The notes beneath the pieces are model-generated. The model ran no database searches. It was not told where the DNA came from and saw only the letters and a program-made list of their open reading frames with translations. A stretch of DNA of 5,436 bases. Origin: Pontiella sp. (GTDB lineage: Bacteria > Verrucomicrobiota > Kiritimatiellia > Kiritimatiellales > Pontiellaceae). The stretch covers positions 1 through 5,436 of the forward strand of contig JAOZKS010000096.1 of the NCBI GenBank assembly GCA_029935255.1, read 5' to 3'. Positions 1 through 5,436 of this stretch are shown here, one piece after another. Each line of letters opens with the position of its first letter. The stretch's first letter is position 1. The position numbers and the translations under genes were made by a program.

Positions 1-73
1 TCCACTCGCGGGATACATCGCATTCCTGAGTGCGGCTCTACTTTTTCTGCGACCGGCAAAACAGACGGACTAG
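1..73 (+). CDS. C-terminal end of an unidentified, probably membrane, protein (partial)
   Basis: The frame beginning at base 2 is open from the left edge to a TAG stop at 71-73 and gives 23 residues. They include a hydrophobic run (GYIAFLSAALLFL) followed by a polar, positively charged tail (RPAKQTD). This looks like a last membrane helix with a cytoplasmic C-terminus. A second frame, starting at base 1, is also open to a TAA at 79-81, but its translation is polar and featureless, so the hydrophobic frame is preferred. The family cannot be named from so little sequence. The next gene starts 95 bases further on, close enough for co-transcription. No hairpin followed by a T-run separates them. 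Confidence 0.45.
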   Translation, partial: PLAGYIAFLSAALLFLRPAKQTD

Positions 74-168
74 AGTTCTAACCTTGAAAAACCACAAGGC
101 CCGATTGGCATGTAACCTGCTTTTCTGAGAACAACCGTACCGACACGATATACAACCGAGAAAATACG

Positions 169-3100
169 ATGAAAAAGACACTAAAACAAGTATGGGTGCT
201 CCCCGCCGCATTGTCCCTGCTGTCCATGATCCCCTTCACAGCCCACGCCCAAGCAGAAGAAGGCCTCTTAGCCATCCTTCCCGTCGAAATGAGCCTCACC
301 ACATTCCTCATCATCGGGGGCTTGCTTGTGGGAGCCATTCTTTCGTTTTTCATGTTCCAGGCCCGTTTCAACACCACGCACCAAGAACTCAAGGACATCA
401 CCGCCGAACTCGATCACACCCGCGAACGGCTCACCGAATCAAACCATTCCCTTAACAAAACCGAGCAGGATCTAAAAAACACAACCCACCGCTATCAAAA
501 TATTCTATTCGATGCCCAGGTCGGTATGTTCCAAATGGATCTGGATGGAAAATGCACCTACATCAACTCGGTCCTTCAGGAATTGTCGGGGCTCTACCCG
601 AAGAAAGCTCTCAAGGAAGGGCTGCAAAGCGCCATCCACTCCGAAGATCGCGAAAGCTTTAATACGGCATGGAAAACCTTCATCGATGGCGAAGAGCTCT
701 TCGTTCATTTTTGCCGGTTCAAACACGCGAAGGGTGCCGAAACACATGTCGTTTTCCGTGCCAACAAAGTGATGAACGAACGGAAGGATGTGGACAGCTA
801 TATAGGCTGGGTTTCAGATGTAACCCACTTCCACGAGGAACAACTCCAGCAGGAAGCCGTAACCGCCCGCTATGCCCAGTTTGTGGATAAAACCATCGAA
901 GGCTACTACCAACTCACGCCCGAAACCCCCATTCCGCTCACCACTTCCCCGGATAAAATGGCGGCGGTTATCATGGAAAAAATGAAACTCACCGCCTGCA
1001 ACGAAACGTTTGCTGCATTCTACGGAGCCTCCACCTCCTCCCTGAAAGGCAAGAATATCAATGCGCTTCAAGACGGCTGCGGCCCATTCAAAAACAACGA
1101 AACCATCAAGCAGCTCATCGATGGAAAATACAAACTGGTTAATTTTGAATCCGTCCGGCAGGATCCCCGCGGAAACCGGTTGAATCTGATGAACAACGTA
1201 GTCGGGTTGATTGAAGACAATAAACTCGTTGGCATTTGGGGATCACAACGCAATATAAGCCAACAGAAACGCGAGAAAGAAGAGCTGACCAGCCAGGCCG
1301 AATTTATGCACCGCATCCTCAACACCCTACCGGCGGATGTCCACGTGAAAGACACCCGTTGCCGCTATCTCTATGCCAGCCAAAAATTGGCCGAACGTAC
1401 CGGGATCCCCCAAGAGAGCTGGGTGGGAAAAACTATTTTCGAAGTCATGCCCGCCACCCCGCGCGACCACGATAAAAATGCCATTGGGGTCATGAAGACC
1501 GGCAAGCTCGCTCGAGTCGAGCGCCCATACGATGCCCGCAAAAAATCCGGTTGGATGGAAACCATCCAGATTCCGCTCGTATCCGACGACGGGCTCGTTG
1601 AAGTCGTCGTTGGCCTGTCACTTGAAATCAGTGAGCGAAAGAAAAAGGAAGAAGAACTCACCCACAACCACCAGCAACTCGAAAAACGGCTCAAGCTTCG
1701 CACAACGGAACTCCAGAAAACACAGGGCGAGCTTGGCCAGACGGCGATCACACTGCGCGATGCCAACCAAAAGCTGGCCATCCGCGATGCCGAACTCGAA
1801 AACAACCAGCACGAATTCCGCGAACAACTTAGCGAGCGCAAGCGGTCCGAGGAACTCCTTCGCAAGAACGAGACCTGCCTGCTCACCCGCCAAAAACAAC
1901 TTGAACAACAGCTTTCCATCCGGCTTTCAGAGTTGGAATCCGAAACCGACAAACGCAAAAAGTGGGAAGAACTCATCACCATAAAGGAAAGCGAACTTCG
2001 CAAACTCGAAGAAATTTCCATGGCCCGGAAGAAGCAGCTTGAAGAAGAGATTGCCCAGCGCGAACAGACCGCCGCCAACTTGATCCGTAGTCAGTCCGAA
2101 CTCGAAAAAGTCAGCAAGGAACTTAATCAGCTTTCAGAAGAAAACAAACAGGAAGTCGCTTCCCTGCTCCAAACTAAAAAGCATGAATTCACCACCGAAA
2201 ACACCGCACGGAAAACTGCGGAAAGCCACCTAAAGAAAACCGAAGCCCTCCTCCAACAAACGCAGGAACGCGTCAAGACATTGACCGAGCAACACGCCGC
2301 CGAGCTCGAACATGAGATCGCTGAACGAAAGATTGCCACCAAGAAACTCATTCAGAATACGGATGAACTCGACCTGCTCAACCAGGAATACAACGAACGG
2401 ATCGAGCAGGAAACCAAAATGCTCAAACAGGAACTCGCCAAGAAACAGATCCGGGAAAAGGCCCTTCGCCAACAGGAAAAAGATCTAGAAACACGCATCA
2501 CCGAGCTGGAAAAAACCCTGCAAATCAAAGCGCTCGAACACAACAAGCAGATTCAAGCCCGCGAGGGTGCCGAAGTGGAACGGAAGCACGTCGAGCAGAA
2601 GCTCGAACTGATGAACACTCGACAGAGCCAACTGGTTGAACGCGAAACACAGAAGCTCAATCTCAACATTGCGGAAATCCGTCTAGACGAAATTAAGCTA
2701 CGCAAGAAAGTGGGCGATCTCCAACAGGCCAAAGAAGACCTCGAAAAACGGGTCGAGACCCGAACCAGCGAACTGGCCAAGGCCAATAAACAACAGCAGG
2801 AAACCGCCGCCAGCCTCGTAGAGACCCAGAAGAAAATGAAAGATCTATCCCAAAACCAGGCGGACCTAGTTGCTCAGGAAGGTGAAGCCCTGCAGAACGA
2901 ATTAAAACAGCTCAAGAAAAACGAGTACAATTTAAACAAAGAAGGCGAACTCCTGCAAAAGCAAGGTGCGGAACTCGAGAACACGATTCGCTCGCTGAAT
3001 GAAAAGCTGAAAATCGAGAACCAATACCGCAACAAAGTGGAGACCGACCTCAAGGATCTGCAAATCGCGTTCGATGCCAGCCAGGACAACGTTAGTGCCC

Positions 3101-4584
3101 TTCTGGAACAACACACGAAGGAACTACAGGAACAAATCGTCCAGCATAAGAAAAACGAAACTGCCATGCAAAAAACCGAGGCCACTCTGAAGAAACAGGC
3201 CGACCAGCTTCAACAAACCATCGACTTGCGAACCAACGAGCTGGCCGACACCCAAGAGGCACGAAAGAAAACCGAGACCGAACTTACCCAAGCCATCGAA
3301 CGGGCTTCCTTAAGCTCCACGGATACAGAAGTTCAAATCGCAAAAATCAAAAAGAGCCATGTCGCTGAGATTAATAAAACCAAGGACGAGCAAAAGGAGC
3401 TGCGGAAAAGCGAAAAACAGTATCGTTCCCTCTTCCAATCTTCGGCCGATGCCTTCCTCCAAATCAACCCGAAGAATGGAAAGATCCAATCCGCAAACCT
3501 TGCGGCCGCCCATCTCTTTGGCGAGGAAACCGCCGAGGCTCTGGCGAATAAAACACTCGAATCGCTCTCTCCGGAACAGCAACCGAACCGAATACCCTCC
3601 CCCGACATGGCCAAGGCTCGATTGCACAGCACACTCGAAACCGGGCACGACAGCTTCGAATGGCAATTTAACCACACCGATAAAACAGCCTTCCATGCAT
3701 TGGTTTCACTCAGCACCATCCGTGTTGGCGAAAGCCAGCATATTCTGGCCGTGGTTCAGAATATTTCCGAGATCAAGCAACGGCAGGATGATTTGCAACA
3801 AGCCATCGAAGAGGCCCATTCGGCCAACCGGATAAATAGCCAGATTGTCGACGAACTCAATGAGGCCATTCAAACCTCGCTCCATCCTGTGGTTCAATCC
3901 AGTTCCGCGATCGAGAAATCCGAAAACCTCTCCGTTGAAGAAAAACTTCAAATGGCCGTCATCCACCGGAACTCCCGGACATTGATTGACATGATGAATT
4001 ATCGGAGCGAACTCAGCCATGTGGCCGATGGATCGGACGACTACACCTCGGGGAAATGCGACCTGCATGAACTCATCCAGAATCTCGACCAGCAATTTTC
4101 CCAACGTGCCGAAACCAAAAAGCTTTTCTTTGCGGTAAGCTATGCACAATACCAGTCCTCCAACAACGTGCCCAAATTGGTTGAAACCGACGAATATAAA
4201 ATCAACAAGGTACTCAGCACCCTGCTTGGATATGCAATGGCCCACACCGGAAAAGGCAGGCTCGGGCTTCATGCCTCGCAAAAATCAAGCAAGGAGGATA
4301 ATACGACCGTAACCTTCGAGCTCACCTATACGGGAAGCCAGCAGAAGGACGAACTGCTCTCACGGATCTTCAGTCCGGAAAATGCCGACACTGAAAATGC
4401 CCTTGATATGAAATACGGGCTTTCACTTGCACGGCGCTACATTCGACTGCTCAACGGGGAAATCGAACTCGAATACCGCGAAGGCGGTGTCACCGCACTC
4501 TCCCTCGAATTTCCCTTCAAAAAAGTCCTCTCGGAGATTGTTATGCCCAATCAGGAAGATGAAAAAGAAGCGGGCGCCGCATAG
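169..4584 (+). CDS. Membrane-anchored multi-PAS, giant coiled-coil protein with a degenerate (pseudo) histidine-kinase module
   Basis: A 1471-residue protein. Residues 1-27 look like a signal sequence or first helix (KK start, AHA near 27). Residues 43-63 form a membrane helix followed by Arg66, so only about 15 residues face the periplasm and the rest should be cytoplasmic. PAS domains lie at about 108-222, 234-364 and 377-490. The second carries PIP (254-256), CN (277-278) and WGSQRNI (357-363), as in a PAS variant common in multi-sensor kinases. A coiled coil covers about 491-1082, then a fourth PAS (1083-1204), a HisKA-like helical pair (1215-1280) and an HATPase-like fold (about 1335-1450). 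The catalytic residues are replaced: Glu1232 for His, Tyr1355 for the N-box Asn, Tyr1387 for the G1 Asp. Kinase activity is therefore unlikely, and a scaffold or sensory-relay role is inferred. The ATG at 169 is chosen for the signal sequence; only a weak GAG (158-160) precedes it. No response regulator is adjacent. Confidence 0.93.
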   Translation: MKKTLKQVWVLPAALSLLSMIPFTAHAQAEEGLLAILPVEMSLTTFLIIGGLLVGAILSFFMFQARFNTTHQELKDITAELDHTRERLTESNHSLNKTEQDLKNTTHRYQNILFDAQVGMFQMDLDGKCTYINSVLQELSGLYPKKALKEGLQSAIHSEDRESFNTAWKTFIDGEELFVHFCRFKHAKGAETHVVFRANKVMNERKDVDSYIGWVSDVTHFHEEQLQQEAVTARYAQFVDKTIEGYYQLTPETPIPLTTSPDKMAAVIMEKMKLTACNETFAAFYGASTSSLKGKNINALQDGCGPFKNNETIKQLIDGKYKLVNFESVRQDPRGNRLNLMNNVVGLIEDNKLVGIWGSQRNISQQKREKEELTSQAEFMHRILNTLPADVHVKDTRCRYLYASQKLAERTGIPQESWVGKTIFEVMPATPRDHDKNAIGVMKTGKLARVERPYDARKKSGWMETIQIPLVSDDGLVEVVVGLSLEISERKKKEEELTHNHQQLEKRLKLRTTELQKTQGELGQTAITLRDANQKLAIRDAELENNQHEFREQLSERKRSEELLRKNETCLLTRQKQLEQQLSIRLSELESETDKRKKWEELITIKESELRKLEEISMARKKQLEEEIAQREQTAANLIRSQSELEKVSKELNQLSEENKQEVASLLQTKKHEFTTENTARKTAESHLKKTEALLQQTQERVKTLTEQHAAELEHEIAERKIATKKLIQNTDELDLLNQEYNERIEQETKMLKQELAKKQIREKALRQQEKDLETRITELEKTLQIKALEHNKQIQAREGAEVERKHVEQKLELMNTRQSQLVERETQKLNLNIAEIRLDEIKLRKKVGDLQQAKEDLEKRVETRTSELAKANKQQQETAASLVETQKKMKDLSQNQADLVAQEGEALQNELKQLKKNEYNLNKEGELLQKQGAELENTIRSLNEKLKIENQYRNKVETDLKDLQIAFDASQDNVSALLEQHTKELQEQIVQHKKNETAMQKTEATLKKQADQLQQTIDLRTNELADTQEARKKTETELTQAIERASLSSTDTEVQIAKIKKSHVAEINKTKDEQKELRKSEKQYRSLFQSSADAFLQINPKNGKIQSANLAAAHLFGEETAEALANKTLESLSPEQQPNRIPSPDMAKARLHSTLETGHDSFEWQFNHTDKTAFHALVSLSTIRVGESQHILAVVQNISEIKQRQDDLQQAIEEAHSANRINSQIVDELNEAIQTSLHPVVQSSSAIEKSENLSVEEKLQMAVIHRNSRTLIDMMNYRSELSHVADGSDDYTSGKCDLHELIQNLDQQFSQRAETKKLFFAVSYAQYQSSNNVPKLVETDEYKINKVLSTLLGYAMAHTGKGRLGLHASQKSSKEDNTTVTFELTYTGSQQKDELLSRIFSPENADTENALDMKYGLSLARRYIRLLNGEIELEYREGGVTALSLEFPFKKVLSEIVMPNQEDEKEAGAA
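2170..3420 (+). repeat. In-register 39-residue (117-base) degenerate coiled-coil repeat array inside the long gene
   Basis: Aligning the coiled coil by its EIxERKxxxxxL-like motif places anchor residues at 678, 717, 756, 795, 834, 873, 912, 951, 990, 1029 and 1068, that is, eleven units exactly 39 residues apart with no insertion or deletion. Ten of eleven units have Leu or Met at anchor+10 (Arg805 is the exception). Anchor+17 reads L, L, L, L, L, M, L, F, L, A, Y. Longer matches fall on the same ruler: EQHxxEL at 707-713 and 980-986 (7 units apart), and RTxEL at 865-869 and 1021-1025 (4 units apart). Thirty-nine residues equal four heptads plus one hendecad. The last unit runs directly into PAS4 with the usual SEKQYR entry linker, so the units look like multiplied copies of a PAS-entry linker. 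The DNA copies have diverged strongly, so the array appears old rather than recently expanded. Confidence 0.8.
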
Positions 4585-4600
4585 CCAGATCCCCTAACCC

Positions 4601-4629
4601 TTGACACGAAGATTAAGCGCTCCTACTTT
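4601..4629 (+). promoter_or_regulatory. Candidate sigma70-type promoter for the GH18 gene
   Basis: A perfect TTGACA (-35) at 4601-4606 is followed after exactly 17 bases by TACTTT (4624-4629). The latter keeps the three most important -10 positions (T, A and the final T). It lies in the 52-base gap between the stop at 4584 and the ATG at 4637. The expected transcription start, about seven bases past the -10, falls at 4636-4637, so the message would begin at or next to the start codon and be essentially leaderless. The -10 departs from consensus at three positions, so strength cannot be judged. Confidence 0.6.
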
Positions 4630-4636
4630 GGAGCGC
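4617..4636. promoter_or_regulatory. Perfect 7-bp inverted repeat around the -10 hexamer, abutting the start codon
   Basis: GCGCTCC (4617-4623) and GGAGCGC (4630-4636) are perfect reverse complements. They are separated by the six bases TACTTT, which are also the proposed -10 hexamer, and the ATG begins at the next base. In DNA this symmetry could be an operator for a dimeric regulator or a lineage-specific promoter element. If the transcript instead starts further upstream, the GGAG three bases before the ATG would be a poorly spaced ribosome site locked in a hairpin. No T-run follows, so it is not an intrinsic terminator. Confidence 0.55.
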
Positions 4637-5436
4637 ATGAAAACCTCCATCATCGCTCTACTCCTCTGCCTGTCCTCCATTTCGGGGCAGGCAAAATCAT
4701 TCCCGGAAATCTGGGCCTACCTTATGAAGGGTGAAGAAAAATACTTCCCCGCCGCCTCACCCATCACCGATGTCGCCTGCTTCAGTGCACAAATCGATGG
4801 GGATGGGAAACTCCAGGGCGGTCACTTGCACCCCCCCGCCCTTCCCGGAACAAACACAGGCACCCGCTACCACCTCGTCGTCACCATCCCCTGGAACTCC
4901 ACGCTCGCACACATCTATCTCGACCCAGAACTCCCCTTCCGCAACCGCATCATCGCCGGGATTGTCGAACGCTCAAAGCCCTTCGATGGAGTACAGATTG
5001 ATTTCGAAAGCATTTCAAAAAATGATGGAACCGCCTATCTCAACTTTCTCGCCGCCATCAAGAAGGCCTTGCCGAAAGAAAAACTCTTCAGTGTCGCCGT
5101 CATGGCACGCTGGGAAGAGCACAAACAGAAAAACCCCACCGATGCTTTCGACTATCCCTTCATTGCAATGATTGCCGATCGAGTGGTCATCATGGCCTAC
5201 GACGAACACTTCAGCGGAGGAGGGCACGGCCCCGTGGCCTCACTTCCCTGGTGCGAAGAGATCTATGCCTACGCACTCAAGAACATCCCCTCCGGCAAGC
5301 TTGTCATGGGCATCCCGCTCTATGGGCGCGGATGGCAAACCCCAAAACTCGCCAAAGCCTACAAAAACCGAGAGGTCGTCGCCGAGCTGCGCGCCAAAAA
5401 CATTCAACCTTCCTCGGATCGGGAAACCGGCGGCTA
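4637..5436 (+). CDS. Secreted glycoside hydrolase family 18 protein, YaaH-like (3' end outside window)
   Basis: There are 266 complete codons and no stop before the edge. Residues 1-19 form a signal peptide (MKTS, hydrophobic core, SGQA before likely cleavage), so the enzyme is exported. The rest reads as a GH18 TIM barrel: first strand IWAYLMKGEE (25-34), catalytic strand DGVQIDFE (117-124), MAYD (186-189), and PLYGRGW (227-233). The family cuts beta-1,4 bonds next to N-acetylglucosamine in chitin or peptidoglycan by substrate-assisted catalysis. Glu124 is the expected acid, with Asp122 and Tyr188 as partners. The second Asp of the classical DxxDxDxE motif is Gln120; YaaH/SleL-type enzymes also vary here, often with Asn. 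The spacing MAYDEH, then GPVASLPW, fits the YaaH/spore-germination branch, but no LysM repeat is present in the visible part. The start is fixed by an upstream in-frame TAA (4595-4597) and the signal peptide. The substrate is unknown. Confidence 0.9.
   Translation, partial: MKTSIIALLLCLSSISGQAKSFPEIWAYLMKGEEKYFPAASPITDVACFSAQIDGDGKLQGGHLHPPALPGTNTGTRYHLVVTIPWNSTLAHIYLDPELPFRNRIIAGIVERSKPFDGVQIDFESISKNDGTAYLNFLAAIKKALPKEKLFSVAVMARWEEHKQKNPTDAFDYPFIAMIADRVVIMAYDEHFSGGGHGPVASLPWCEEIYAYALKNIPSGKLVMGIPLYGRGWQTPKLAKAYKNREVVAELRAKNIQPSSDRETGG

Noticed and set aside
82..99. CCTTG/CAAGG inverted repeat in the first intergenic gap as a possible terminator
   Set aside because: The stem is only 5 bp with an 8-base loop, and it is not followed by a run of T residues.
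125..154. CTGAGA, 18 bases, TATACA as a possible promoter for the long gene
   Set aside because: Both hexamers are poor (4 of 6 matches each, and the -10 lacks the final T). The upstream gene is close enough for read-through, so it is not supported as a feature.
1371..2078. Open frame of 235 codons on the minus strand, rich in Ser, Arg and Phe
   Set aside because: It is antisense to the coiled-coil gene. Its Ser and Phe richness simply mirrors the abundant GAA, AAG and CTC codons on the other strand, and it shows no domain, signal or ribosome site.
3883..3885. His1239 as an alternative phospho-accepting histidine in the HisKA-like helix
   Set aside because: It lies seven residues past the aligned H position (Glu1232), after the TSL that corresponds to TPL, and it lacks the following Glu-x-x-Thr/Asn context. 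With the ATP-binding boxes also lost, it is unlikely to be used.
3706..4281. Open frame of 191 codons on the minus strand opposite PAS4 and the kinase-like region
   Set aside because: The overlapping + frame has clear PAS and HATPase-like homology. The minus translation has no recognisable motif, and long shadows are expected here from the codon bias.
4731..5171. Open frame of 146 codons on the + strand, Pro/Ser/Thr-rich
   Set aside because: It lies in a different frame inside the GH18 gene, whose catalytic motifs and signal peptide are unmistakable.

Overview
The window holds the last codons of an upstream gene, one very long complete gene (1471 codons) and the first 266 codons of a third gene cut by the right edge. 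All three read on the + strand, with short gaps of 95 and 52 bases. The base composition is balanced to slightly GC-rich. The signal peptides, the PAS-rich sensor protein and the weak or absent Shine-Dalgarno sequences suggest a Gram-negative environmental bacterium. I lean toward the PVC group (Verrucomicrobiota/Kiritimatiellota type), but no rRNA or marker gene is present, so this is only a guess.

Layout. Bases 1-73 encode a hydrophobic C-terminal tail, probably the last membrane helix of an unidentified protein. Bases 74-168 hold no convincing promoter or terminator. Bases 169-4584 encode a membrane-anchored protein. Its order is a signal sequence or first helix, a transmembrane helix, three PAS domains, a coiled coil of about 590 residues, a fourth PAS domain and a C-terminal histidine-kinase module. 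Bases 4585-4636 carry a well-formed promoter whose -10 hexamer is the loop of a perfect inverted repeat ending at the next start codon. From 4637 to the end runs a secreted glycoside hydrolase family 18 protein of the YaaH-like type.

The long gene has two unusual properties. First, its kinase module keeps the recognisable fold but has lost the phospho-accepting histidine (Glu in its place), the N-box asparagine, the G1-box aspartate and part of the G2 box, so it looks like a pseudo-histidine kinase. Second, much of its coiled coil is a strict 39-residue repeat that stays in register for eleven units. Each unit resembles the short linker that normally leads into a PAS domain. The protein is therefore better pictured as a long, PAS-sensing rod or scaffold than as an ordinary sensor kinase.

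The GH18 gene appears to have its own promoter, so a functional link between the two genes is not established. Both would act at the cell envelope: the first is anchored in the inner membrane with its bulk in the cytoplasm, and the second is exported.
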